From Odobenus rosmarus divergens (Eukaryota > Chordata > Mammalia > Carnivora > Odobenidae), in assembly GCF_000321225.1 (NCBI RefSeq), contig NW_004450663.1, positions 325,531-389,530 on the forward strand: a DNA stretch of 64,000 nucleotides. The letters run 5' to 3'. Made by a program: the position numbers and the translations under genes. Below the pieces are notes generated by a model. The model searched no databases. It was given only the letters and a program-made list of their open reading frames with translations, and had not been told where the DNA came from. Shown here piece by piece: positions 10,690 through 20,529 of this stretch (its first letter is position 1; every line of letters begins with the position of its first letter).

Positions 10690-11193
10690 GTAGGCCCAAT
10701 GTTCAGTTAATAGTGTCCTGAAATTGCTCTAAGTGTAGAATACATTACTGTTGACAAGAGTTACAGTGTTGTACAGTGTATCTCTAGAGCTTGTTCATCT
10801 TGTTCATCTGAGACTTTATGTCTGTTGACTAGTGACTCCCTACTCCCTATTTCCCCTTCTCTCCAGCCCCTGACAACCACCATTTTACTCTCAGATTCTA
10901 TGAATTTGTATATTTTACATATAATTTTACTTCTGTAAGTGGAATAATGCAGTATTTGTCTTTCTGTGACTGGTTTTATTCACTGAACTAATGTCTTCAT
11001 GGTTATCTACATTATTGCATACTGTAAAATTTCCTTCCATGAAGGCTGAATAGTATTCCATGGATGTATATACTACATTTCATAATCCATTTATCTATAA
11101 ACACACATTTAGGTTGTTTCTAGATCTTGTCCATTGTGAATAGTGATGCAATGAACATAGGAGTGCTAATATCTCTACAAGATCCTGATTTTC

Positions 11194-11396
11194 GGGCGCC
11201 TGGATGGCTCAGTCAGTTAAGCATCGGCCTTCAGCTCAGGTCATGATCCCGGGGTCCCGGGATCAAGCCCCACGTCAGGCTCCCTGCTCAGTGGGAGCCT
11301 GCTTCCCCCTCTCTTCCCCACCTGTGCTCTCTCTTGCTATCTCTGTCACTATTTGTCTGTCTCTCTCTCAAATAAATAAATAAAATCTTAAAAAAA
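11194..11396 (+). mobile_element. SINEC with 15-bp TSD
   Basis: Sense SINEC beginning 'gggcgcctggatggctcagt'. Perfect duplication AAGATCCTGATTTTC at 11179-11193 and 11397-11411 within the antisense L1. Confidence 0.96.
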
Positions 11397-11569
11397 AAGA
11401 TCCTGATTTTCATACTTTTGAATAAACACCCAATGTGTGATTGCTGGACAATATGATAGTTTTATTGTTGTTGTTGTTATTGTTGCTGTTTTTAAAGCAA
11501 GTGAAAACCACAGTGGAATTTCTAGCACAAGGTAGCCTATGATCAATGATTTGGTGAATGCTTTAGATC

Positions 11570-11777
11570 TTTTTTTTAAAGATTTATTTATTTATTTGAC
11601 AGAGAGAGAGAGAGAAAGAAAGAGAGAGAGCACAAGCAGGGGGAACGGCAGGCAGAGGGAGAGGGAGAAGCAGACTCCCAGTGGAGCAGGGAGCCTGACG
11701 TGGGGCTCAATCCCAGGACTCCTGGATCATGACCTAAGCGCAAGGCAGGTGCTTAACCAACAGCACCCAGGTGCCCC
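11570..11777 (-). mobile_element. SINEC, antisense, with possible 3' transduction
   Basis: Antisense SINEC from 'ttttttaaagatttatttat' to 'caacagcacccaggtgcccc'. L1 sequence resumes directly after it ('aatagttctattcttaattc'), but on the left about 100 bp of non-L1 DNA (11467-11569) lies between its tail and the L1. An imperfect repeat GATAGTTTTATT (11455-11466) / AATAGTTCTATT (11778-11789) brackets SINEC and extra DNA together. Confidence 0.9.
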
Positions 11778-12431
11778 AATAGTTCTATTCTTAATTCTTT
11801 GAGGAACCTTCTTCATACTATTTTCCATAAAGACAGCAAGATTTGCGTTCCCATCAACAATGTGCGGGGTCCCAATTTCACCATATCTTCACCAACACTT
11901 CTCCTTTTGTTTTTTGTTTTAAATACTAGCCACTCTAACAGGTGTGAGTTGATATCTCATAGCAGTTTTGATTTGCATTGCCCTGGTGAGTAGTGAAATT
12001 GAACATTGTCTTTTGTTTGTTTGCTTGTTTGCTTTTTTTACTTACCTGTTGGCTATTTCTATGTATTCTTTGGGAAAATGTCTATTTAAGTCCTTAAATA
12101 GTCTTTTCTAAAGATCAGGTTATAGGGTTTTGTTTGTTTGTTTTTGTTTGTTGTTTTACTGTTGAGTTGTAAGTAGTCTTTATATATTTTGGATGATAAC
12201 TCCTTATCAGGTATCTGTGTTATGGTCAACTGTTGATGCCCCCCCCCCAAATTCACATGTCGAAATCCTAATGTCCAATGTAATAGTATTAGGAAGTGGG
12301 GACTTTGGGAGATGTTTAGGATATGAAGGTGGACCCCTCGTTAATGGGATTAATACTGTCAAAAAAAGAGACTCCACAGAGCTTCCTGGCTCTTCCACCA
12401 AGTGAAGATACAAGAAGAAATCCGCAACTAG

Positions 12432-12632
12432 GGACACCTGGGTGGCTCAGTCAGTTAAGTGTCTGCCTTCGGCTCAAGTCATCATCCCAGGGTCCTGGGA
12501 TTGAGACCAGCATTGGGCTCCTTGCTCAGCGGGGAGCCTGCTTCTCCATCTGTCTGCTGCTCCCCTTGCTTGTGCTCTCGCTTTCTCTCCTCTCTGACAA
12601 ACAAATAAAATCTTAAAAACAAACAAAAAAAT
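12432..12632 (+). mobile_element. SINEC inside MLT1
   Basis: Sense SINEC ('cacctgggtggctcagtcag' ...). Flanked by 15-bp GAAATCCGCAACTAG (12417-12431) and GAAATCTGCAACTAG (12633-12647), one mismatch. Confidence 0.96.
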
Positions 12633-12742
12633 GAAATCTGCAACTAGCAAAGGGGCCTCATCTGACCACACTTGTACTCTGATCCCAGATTTCCAACCTC
12701 TAAAACTATGAGAAATAAATTTCTGTTGTTTAAAAGCTACTC

Positions 12743-12951
12743 TGGGGACACGTGGTTGGCTCAGTCAGTTAAGCATCAGATTCTTGATTTAAGCTCTGGT
12801 TACGATCTGAGGGTGGTGAGATTGAGCCCTGAGTAGGGCTCCACCCTCAGCAGGGAGTCTACGTCTCTCCTTCTCCCTCTCTTTCTTTCCCTCCCCTTAC
12901 TCACAATCTCTTTCTCCCTCAAATAAATAAATAAATCTTAAAAAAAATAAG
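12743..12951 (+). mobile_element. Second SINEC inside MLT1
   Basis: Sense, more diverged SINEC ('gacacgtggttggctcagtc' ... 'aataaataaataaatcttaa'). 12-bp duplication TAAAAGCTACTC at 12731-12742 and 12952-12963. Confidence 0.95.
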
Positions 12952-13899
12952 TAAAAGCTACTCAGTCTGTGATATTTTGTTATAGCATCCTTAAGAGATG
13001 ATGAAAAATGATTTGCAAATATTTTTTTCCCTTCCCTAGGTTTCCTTTTTATTCTGATATTTGTCTCCTTTGCTGTGCAGGTTTTACTTTGATTTAATCC
13101 CACTTGCTTATCTCTGTTTTTGTTGCCTGTGCTTTTGGTGTCATATCAAGAAATCATTGTTAAGACCAATATCATGAAGCTTTCTACCTAAGTTTTCTCC
13201 TAGGAATTTTACAATTTCAGGTCTTATGTTTAATTCTTAAATTCATTTTCAGATGATTTTTGTGTCTGGTGAAAGATGAAGGTCCAACTGCATTCTTTGT
13301 CATGTGTAGATCCAGTTTTTCTAGCATCATTTATTGGAGAGACTAACTTTTCCCATTGTGTATTCTTGGCACCCTTGTGAAAGATCAGGTGGCCATAGAC
13401 TCAGGATCTATTTTGGCCTCTCTGTTCTGTTCCACTGTTCTATATGTCTGTTCCTATTCTAGTTCCATGATGTTTTGGTTGCTCTAGCTTTATAACACTT
13501 TTTGAATTTAGGAATTGTGATGCCTCCAACTTTGTTCTTCTTTTTTAGAATCAGTTTATTTATTCATGGTCTTTTGTGGTTCCTTAGGAATTTTAGAATT
13601 ATTTTTTTTCTTTTTCTGTAAAAAAATACCATTGGGATTTTGACAAGGATTGCACTAAATTTGTAGATCACTTTGGGTCATATGGGCATTTGAAAAATTT
13701 GTCTTCCAGTTTGTGGACACAGATATTTTTCCATTTGTTGGTGTCTTAAACAAGGAAATGAAATAATTTCTTTGATCAATCTTTTCTAGCTTTCAGTATG
13801 CAAGTCTTTCACCTCTTTAATAAGTTTTTCCTAAATATTTTATCCTTTTTGGTGCTAATATAAGTGGAATTATTTTCCTATTTTTTTTCAGATAACTTG

Positions 13900-14880
13900 T
13901 TGTTAGTGTATAGATGTGAAATTGATTTTTGCTATATTGATTTTGTATCCTGAAACTTCACTGAATTCATTAGTTCCAATGGTTTTTGTTTTGTTTTGTT
14001 TTGTTTTTGTTTTGTTTGTTTGTTTGTTTTTAATGGAGTCTAGCTTTTTGATATATAAGATCAGGTCATCTGCAGACAAGGATGATTTCACGTCTTCCTT
14101 TCTGATCTCTGTGCCTTCATTGTCTTTTCTTGTCTAATAGCTCCAGCTAAGACTTCCAGCACAGTATTGACTGAATAGAAGTGGTAGGGTCTTGTTCCTG
14201 GTCTTAGAAGAAAAGCATTCAGTTCATTGATGTTAAGTATGATATTAGCTGTGGGCTTGTTGTATATGGCCTTTAGTATGTTGAGGTAATTCCCTTCTAT
14301 TTCTAGGTTGTTGAGGGCTTTTATCATGAAAGGGCATTTAATTTTGTCAGATGGCTTTTTCCATATCTGTTGAGACAATAATGTGATTTTTATTCTTTGT
14401 TCCATTTACTGTGGTGTATTGCATTAATTAATTTTTGTATGTTGAAACATCCTTGCACTCCACCTGATAAATTTCACTTGGTCATGGGTATGATTCTTTC
14501 AGTGTGCTGTTGGATTCTGTTTGCTAGGATTTTGTTGAGGATTTTTGCATCTATGTTCATCAGAGATTATTGGCCTGTAGTTTCCTTTTCTTGTAGTGTC
14601 TTCATCTGGCTTTGGTATCAGGGTCTTTGCTGGCCCCATAAAATGATTTTAGAGGTGATTCATCCACTTCAGGTTTTTGGGAGAGTTTGAGAAGGATTCA
14701 CATTGGTTCTTCAAATGTTTGGTAGAATTCATCTGAGGAGCCATCGGGTCCTGAGGTTTTCTTTGCTGGGAGTTTTTGATTATGGATTCAATCTCCATAC
14801 TGGTGGTAAGTCTGTTCAGACTTTCCATTTCTTCATGATTTAGTTGTAACAGATTGTGTGTTTCTAGGAAATCCATTTCT
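13900..14880 (-). pseudogene. Decayed L1 ORF2 reverse-transcriptase fragments
   Basis: Three minus-strand pieces together follow the L1 ORF2 order. 14649-14876 matches the pre-RT linker ('LNHEEMESLNRLTTSMEIE'). 14088-14405 covers the RT fingers/palm ('[13 protein letters not shown]', '[13 protein letters not shown]', '[13 protein letters not shown]'). 13903-14091 carries the active-site block as 'SADDLILYI', where the usual motif is FADD or YADD. The pieces are in different frames with intervening stops, so this is a dead copy. ORF2 normally encodes endonuclease plus reverse transcriptase of about 1,275 residues. Confidence 0.92.
13983..14030. repeat. (TTTTG)n / (TTTG)n simple repeat
   Basis: Runs of TTTTG then TTTG within the antisense L1. 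Confidence 0.9.
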
Positions 14881-15233
14881 TCTAGGTTTTTCAGATCATT
14901 GCATTTAGTAGTTGTTCATAGTAGTATCTTGTGATCCTTTGTATTTCCATGCTTCCAGTGGTAAAGTCTCTTCTTTTGTTTCTGATTTTATTTGAGTCTT
15001 CGCCCTTTTTTTCTTAGTCTAGCTAAGGCTTTGTTAATGATGCCTAACTTTCTAGAGAACCAACACTTAGTTTTGTTTTGTTCTTTTTTTCTTTTTTTTT
15101 AAATTTTCTATTTCATTTACTTCTGCTCTAATCTTTGTTATTTCTTTCCTTCTGCTAACTTTGGGTTTAGTTCATTTTTTTCCTCACTTGTTTGGATGTA
15201 AATTTGGTAGTTTGTTTGATATCTTTCTTCTTT

Positions 15234-15423
15234 TTTTAATTTTATATTTTTAAATAATTTATTTATTTATTTTTTGAGAGACAGAATGAGCAGGAGTTGG
15301 GGGAAGGGCAAAGGGGGAGGGAAGAGAAGCAGGGAGCCTGATGTAGGGCTCAGTCCTGGGACTCGGAGATCCTGACCTGGGCTGAAGTCAGATGCTTAAC
15401 CAACTGAACCACCAAGGCACCCT
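15234..15423 (-). mobile_element. SINEC, antisense, in L1
   Basis: 'aatttatttatttattttttg' region through 'ccaactgaaccaccaaggca'. Imperfect flanking repeats 'gatatctttcttctt' (from 15219) and 'gagatcattcttctt' (from 15424). Confidence 0.9.
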
Positions 15424-15735
15424 GAGATCATTCTTCTTATTTAATGTAGGCATTCATTGCTATGAACTTCCCTCTAAATACTGTTTTTGCTGCATCCCAT
15501 AAGCTTTGGTATTTTGTGTTTTCATCTTCCTTGGTTTCAAAGTATTTTCTATTTCCTTTTTATTTCTTCTCTGATTCAAAACTTGTTCAAGGGTGTGCTG
15601 TTTAATTTCCATAGTATCTGTGAATTTTTCAGTTTTCCTTCTGCTATTAATTTCTACTTTTAATCCACTGTGGTCAGAAAAAAATACTTGATATGATTTC
15701 TATCTTCTTACATTGGCTAAGATTTATTCTGTGAC

Positions 15736-16090
15736 TTAGTTCTGTGACTTACTATGCCATCTATCCCGGAGAAAGATCTGATCATATGACGCTGTGCCGG
15801 GGCAGGGCCTCTGTTGAGAGGGTGTCCTCAATCTCCTTGCTGGCTTCTGTGAGTCCACTTCTTTCACTTTTCCCAAGGTGCAGGAGCCTTTCAGTTTCTG
15901 ATTTCTCAAGGGGAATTTGTTCATGAATTGTTGCTGAATTAGTGTGTTTGTAAGAGGAAGGAGGGCCAAGGCCTTTCTACACTAGCATCTCATTAACATC
16001 ACTTCTGAGATTTCTTAAAGTTATAGCTAATGTGGGCATTTAAAAAAATTATCTTGCTTGTCATTCAGTAGGTCTTTTTTCATTTTATCA
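15736..16090. other. Unassigned, LINE-like stretch
   Basis: Lies between two antisense L1 segments. It contains 'tttctcaaggggaatttgtt' and 'catctcattaacatcacttc', which may be LINE 3' sequence, but I cannot assign a family. The open 77-residue minus frame is not recognisable. Confidence 0.35.
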
Positions 16091-16094
16091 ATTT

Positions 16095-17000
16095 AGGCTT
16101 ATTGAAGAGGAATTCACAAATTTATCCATTCTTTTTTTTTAAATATTTTATTTGAGAGAGAGTGAGAGAGAGAGAGAGCATGAGCAGAGAGAGGGGCAGA
16201 GGGAGAAGCAGACTCCCCGCTGAGCAGGGAGCCCAATGTTGCAGGGCTCGATCCCAGGACCCTGGGATTATGACCTGAGCTGAAGGCAGATGCTTAACTG
16301 ACTGAGCCACCCAGGTGCCCCTTACCCATTTTTTTGAAGTATATTTTGATGTTTTCACAAGCATATACCATTATAAATTCACCACCGATATCAGCATATG
16401 GGATATTTTCAGCACTTCATACTTTTCTTAATCCCAAGTTCCTCCTCTCTAGCCCGTGGCAAACACTGATCTTATTTCTGTTACTATGGTTTTGAATTTT
16501 TCAGAATGTCATAGAGAGTATATAGGCTTTTATGTCTCATTTCTTTAATTTAGTATAATGCTTTTCAGAGGTATCCATGTCATTGAATATATCAGAAATG
16601 TGTTCCTTTGGGGTGCTGTAATATTCTATTGTTTGGATGTACCACAAATTTGTTTATCCAATCACCAGTTGATGAACTGATTGTCATTTGGGTTGTTTTT
16701 GGATATCAAATAAATATAGCTGCTATGAACATTTATTTACAGGTTTTTGTGTGGCCATATGTTTTCCCTTCCCTTGGATAGGTAACTAGGAATGATATTT
16801 TTGGGTCATATGGTAATTGCATATTCAAATTTATATGATATTGCCAACTTGTTTTCCAAAGTGGATGCCCCTTTTTGTTCTCTCACCACTAGTATATGAG
16901 AGTACCAGCTGGTTTGCATACTCCCCAGCACTTAATGTTTTCCATTTTTATATATTTATTTTCTAATTTTAGCCATTCTAGTGTATGTGTAGTTGTGTCT
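16095..17000 (-). mobile_element. Second antisense L1 3' segment
   Basis: Complement of an L1M 3' UTR and ORF2 end: 'tctagcccgtggcaaacact', 'ggtatccatgtcattgaata', 'ttgtttggatgtaccacaaa', 'tgggtcatatggtaattgca', 'gccattctagtgtatgtgta'. Split by the SINEC at 16131-16321. Confidence 0.8.
16131..16321 (-). mobile_element. SINEC, antisense
   Basis: Antisense SINEC ('tttaaatattttatttgaga' ... 'gactgagccacccaggtgcc'). Short imperfect repeat TTATCCATT (16122-16130) / TTACCCATT (16322-16330). Confidence 0.93.
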
Positions 17001-17140
17001 TGTGATTTGGACTCTTTCTTTTCGAGGATTCACATTTCCTTCAGTTCAGGAAACTTTTGTTGTATCATTTCTCTGGCAGCATCCTCCCCTCTCTCATCAC
17101 TGATACTCCTTTTCAGAATTCCTTTTTGTCTGATGCTGGG

Positions 17141-17456
17141 CCCACTAGATTGTCTCTCATCTTTTCTCTCATCTTCTTCTCTATCTTTTTGGCTCTAGAT
17201 TCTGTACAATTTCTTTGACTTTATCTTCAAGCTATATATATATATATATATATATATAAATATTATATATTTTTTCCTTTAATTTTATCCGCCTTTTCCC
17301 CACTAGATTGTCTCTCATCTTTTCTCTCATCTTCTTCTCTATCTTTTTGGCTCTAGATTCTGTACAATTTCTTTGACTTTATCTTCAAGCTATATATATA
17401 TATATATATATATAAATATATTATATATTTTTTCCTTTAATTTTATCCGCCTTTTC
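17141..17456. repeat. 158-bp tandem duplication with (TA)n
   Basis: Copy 1 is 17141-17298 and copy 2 is 17299-17456. The non-microsatellite parts are identical ('ttttggctctagattctgta', 'ctttaattttatccgccttt'). The only difference is in the TA run (26 versus 24 nt, compensated next to it). The near-identity implies a recent duplication. Confidence 0.95.
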
Positions 17457-17479
17457 TAAACTGCCAAGAATGCTTTCTT

Positions 17480-17680
17480 TTTTCTTTCTTTTTTTAAGAA
17501 TTAATTTACTTATTTAAGAGAGAGCATGAGAGAGCACAAATAGGGGGTGTGGCAGAGGGAGAGGGAGAAGCAGGCTCCCTGCTGAGCAGGGAGCCCAATG
17601 TGGGGCCCAATCGCAGGACCCTGGGATCATGACCTGAACCAAAGGCAGACATTTAACTGACTGAGCCACCCAGGCACCCA
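17480..17680 (-). mobile_element. SINEC, antisense
   Basis: Antisense SINEC with 15-bp flanks CAAGAATGCTTTCTT (17465-17479) and CAAAAATGTTTTCTT (17681-17695), two mismatches. Confidence 0.95.
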
Positions 17681-17699
17681 CAAAAATGTTTTCTTGTTC

Positions 17700-18110
17700 T
17701 CTAATGACTTTTCCATGGCAGCTGATTCTTGGTATTTTTGGAAGCAATGTGTCCTTAAATTTCCATCAGGATACTAATCAGATTCTGCCTCCTGGTTAGA
17801 ACTATCTGTATCTCCTAGGGTCTTTATTTCCCAGTTATTTAATCTCACTCTTTCTCCATCACAGTTTCCATCACACTTTCTCCATCACATTTCAGGTGTT
17901 TCTGTGTTGTCTAGTCATATTTATAAATTAGGCACAAGGATGTTTTCTGGGAGTTCTGTGTGCAAATGGGTACAAATACTATATACAGAGCAATGGCCAG
18001 TGCACTCACTGGTTTGGGTTTTCTACTGTCCACCTGTACAGGGGAAAAGGATGCAATTAATATTTATTAAGAATTAACTATGGGCTTAAACACTTTCAAA
18101 TTATAGCAAT
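17700..18110. other. Unassigned stretch
   Basis: Low-copy-looking sequence with no recognised repeat or exon; contains a small local repeat of 'tttctccatcaca' around 17850-17888. Confidence 0.4.
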
Positions 18111-18114
18111 AAAA

Positions 18115-18375
18115 ACAATGAACAGTTATATAGTGCTCATCATCTGCCTGGCCCTCCTCAAAGAACTTTTCATGTATTCTTTGAATTCCATAACAGCCCT
18201 GTCTGGGATGTCTGTTACTATTATTCCTCTTTAAAGATGAGAAAATTGAGGGACAGAAAGGTTAACCAATGCATCTAAATTTGCACAGCAAATGAGTGGC
18301 AAAACCGTGTTTGAAACACAGCAGTCTGGATCCAGTGTCTGCTCCTGAACAGTGTGCTATACAGACTCTCTGACG
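18115..18375 (-). mobile_element. MIR, antisense
   Basis: 'tatagtgctcatcatctgcc', 'taaagatgagaaaattgagg', 'aaatttgcacagcaaatgag', 'cagtctggatccagtgtctg' give the antisense MIR pattern. Confidence 0.7.
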
Positions 18376-18394
18376 TTGATTCCTCCCTGAACAC

Positions 18395-18530
18395 TTCCAA
18401 GAAATCTGTGAGGTGGGCATTATCAATGCCACATTTCAAAAGGAATTTTGAGGCCCAGACAGGTTGAATGACAAACCTTATTCCACATAGCTCATGAGTG
18501 GAGACTGACTCCAAAACTTGCAGTATATTG
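18395..18530 (-). mobile_element. Second MIR, antisense
   Basis: 'aaatctgtgaggtgggcatt', 'gaggcccagacaggttgaat', 'agctcatgagtggagactga' again match the antisense MIR core. Confidence 0.55.
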
Positions 18531-18539
18531 CCTCAAATT

Positions 18540-19735
18540 TGTCCAAAAAATAGTAACTTTAAGCACCAATAAAGATTTCTTGACAATTAAATTAATGATG
18601 ATTTGAAGCAGGGTAACATTTGAACTCAATATTTTGGTTTAAATAGTAAGAACAAAAAACTCTGTTACTAATGATCTGTACAAACTGTCTCTTTTACTTT
18701 GGAACCAACAATTAAGATCCGAAATATCAATTATGTTGTTTCTCAATAACAAAACGGATCAATAACCTTCATTTGGTGTTCTTCTTAATTACTGCGTGGG
18801 GGTTTCTGCAGAAACATTCTGAACCAGATCTTGCATATTAATCTCAGCACATAGTTCTTGCTCCTCACAATGGAGCAATCAGACCTTGATTAATGTTAGC
18901 ATTAAACTAACTGCTATCTAATCAGTTGACAAAACGCTGGTTTTGACTCTAGTTTCTGTGGTCTGTTTGTTTCAGATGTTTCTGATTGGTGTTTGCTATG
19001 GGGAAGAATAAGGAAATAAGACATACATTATTCATTGAAGTGAATAGAAGGATTTTGTGATATTCCCTCTGGCTTTGACAGAATGACAGAGCAGTAACTC
19101 AAAGCCTAAATGTAAACCACCACTTTCCCCATCCTGCTATTTTTGTAAGAATAGAGAATTTAAACCAATCATCAAATACATAAAATGTCCCTCTAGAATT
19201 CCACATCATGAGAAATGATACCACCAGCCACCCAATTAGCCTAGGGGAATAAATTAAAGGTAAAAACAAAAATGAAAGAGGGTCTCTTTCTTCTCTTCCT
19301 TGTACACCAGATTCCTTCAGGTCATGAGATCATCTTTTTTTTTTTTTTTTCTTCTCTTCTAGTTAAAAATGGCGCTTACCATCTTTTTTCTTCATCTGTT
19401 TTCATGCCTTTGTAGTCATCCATTCCTGTTTCCATGTTACCTCCATGTGTCAGTCCTCAGTGACTTTCCCAAGACATAGTTTCAAATCATTCAGCTCATG
19501 TTCAAAATTCTCTGGTGGCTCTCTGGCGTTCCCACTAGCTATGTAGAGCTCCAAGTTTCAGTGAGGGTGGCTCTGGGGCCCAAGGGTGCCTGAGAGGGAA
19601 GCTCTCCTCCCAACTTTAAGCAGAGCTTTTCCATTTGTATCTGCTTTATCTAAAAGGGATTCTGAATAATATTTCATTTGAAAAGTAAAATGGTCTGTAA
19701 CTGAAAAACAATTTGGAAACTACTGGTGCACAGGA
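18540..19735. other. Repeat-poor stretch, candidate noncoding regulatory DNA
   Basis: No transposon signature from 18540 to 19735 apart from a T15 run at 19336-19350. The part 18600-19240 is rich in TAAT/ATTA cores (for example 'cttgcatattaatctcagca', 'gattaatgttagcattaaac'). No open frame of note. See findings. Confidence 0.4.
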
Positions 19736-20084
19736 GAGAATCTGCATTCTATCCTACAATATACATATTCCATACTATGTTATTCAATAACAGAGAAAGT
19801 CATCCATGAAGTGGTGCCTGACTTCAGGCAATTCATGTTATGCTCCTCATTCCAGGATGCCCTTTAAAGACTTAGAATTATTGTAATTTATGTGCAGCTC
19901 ACTGGACAACCTGTGTCTTCTCATGTCTTCTCCCTGCGTTGGCACATTTGATTCCTTTGCCTAGAATCTCCTGCCTCTGCTGGTTTGTCTGGAAACTTCT
20001 ATTTCAGTCTTCAAGTCTGAGCTCAAGAACAACTTTCAGGGAAGCCTGTCTGATCCTCTGGTCTGTCACTGTCCCATAGAACAG

Positions 20085-20280
20085 TGTACAATGACGGGAA
20101 AGTTCTACAAGATGCACTGTCTCCTTCAGTAGACGTTGGCCACACATGACTGTCAAGTCCTTGAAACATGACTCTTAACTGAGGAACTGAATTCTTCATT
20201 TTATTTATAAAACAATTTCAATGACTTAGCTAGCCAAACATGAGCAGTGACTACTGCATTGGAAAAGCTGCTCTAAGTGA
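20085..20280. mobile_element. Nonautonomous hAT-type MER element, family unresolved
   Basis: 'ccatagaacagtgtacaatg', 'acgggaaagttctacaagat', 'ccttgaaacatgactcttaa', 'ctgaggaactgaattcttca' follow a common MER element of the form 'agcactgtccaatagaactttctg...ttgaaatgtggctagtg...aactgaattttt'. It splits the L2. Confidence 0.55.
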
Positions 20281-20311
20281 AACTACCCTGAGACTTACTT
20301 CTGTTACAGCA

Positions 20312-20375
20312 CTTTAAAAACAAAACAAAACAAAAACTCAAAAAATCCAAAAAACAAAACAAAACAAAAAAACCC
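20312..20375. repeat. (CAAAA)n A-rich repeat
   Basis: Repeated 'aacaaaacaaaacaaaa' units inside the L2 remnant. Confidence 0.9.
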
Positions 20376-20529
20376 TTCATTATAATTCACTGGCATTGGC
20401 TTTCATTCTGCTGGTCCACCAGCATATGTGGGAAGGGCTGTGTGTTTGCCTGCATAAATCCTTTGCTGCTAGTGCAGTGTTTGGGTCATAGTAGGGATTA
20501 CTTGAATATTGAATGAATAGGTGAAAAAC

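Larger units (their letters stand above)
12218..13003 (+). mobile_element. MLT1-type LTR, sense, split by two SINECs
   Basis: Starts 'gtgttatggtcaactgttga' with a C10 run and 'aaattcacatgtcgaaatcc', continues 'ttaatgggattaatactgtc', then 'actatgagaaataaatttct', and ends 'atattttgttatagcatcct'. These are the start, middle and end of an MLT1-type LTR. Antisense L1 resumes on both sides, so it inserted into the L1. SINECs at 12432-12632 and 12743-12951 were added later. Confidence 0.85.
10690..15735 (-). mobile_element. Long antisense L1 (L1M type), interrupted
   Basis: The left end is complement of an L1 3' UTR ('gtacagtgtatctctagagc', 'gacaaccaccattttactct', 'gcagtatttgtctttctgtg', 'gaatagtattccatggatgt'). 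Moving right, the sequence passes through the ORF2 C-terminal region and reverse transcriptase to the linker upstream of it near 14880-15735 ('tgtggtcagaaaaaaatact'). The endonuclease end and 5' UTR are missing. Later insertions: SINEC 11194-11396, SINEC plus extra DNA 11467-11777, MLT1 LTR 12218-13003 (itself carrying two SINECs), SINEC 15234-15423. Subtracting them leaves about 3.5 kb of L1. Confidence 0.9.
19740..20525 (+). mobile_element. L2 remnant, sense, interrupted
   Basis: First part 19860-20080 ('cctttgcctagaatctcctg', 'tcttcaagtctgagctcaag', 'cagggaagcctgtctgatcc') and second part 20285-20525 ('ctagtgcagtgtttgggtca', 'tagtagggattacttgaata') are consecutive pieces of the L2 3' region. 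A hAT-type element lies between them. Confidence 0.7.

Noticed and set aside
15736..16020. Possible LTR or L1 5' end between two antisense L1 segments
   Set aside because: No TATA/AATAAA arrangement, terminal TG/CA or family match could be shown.
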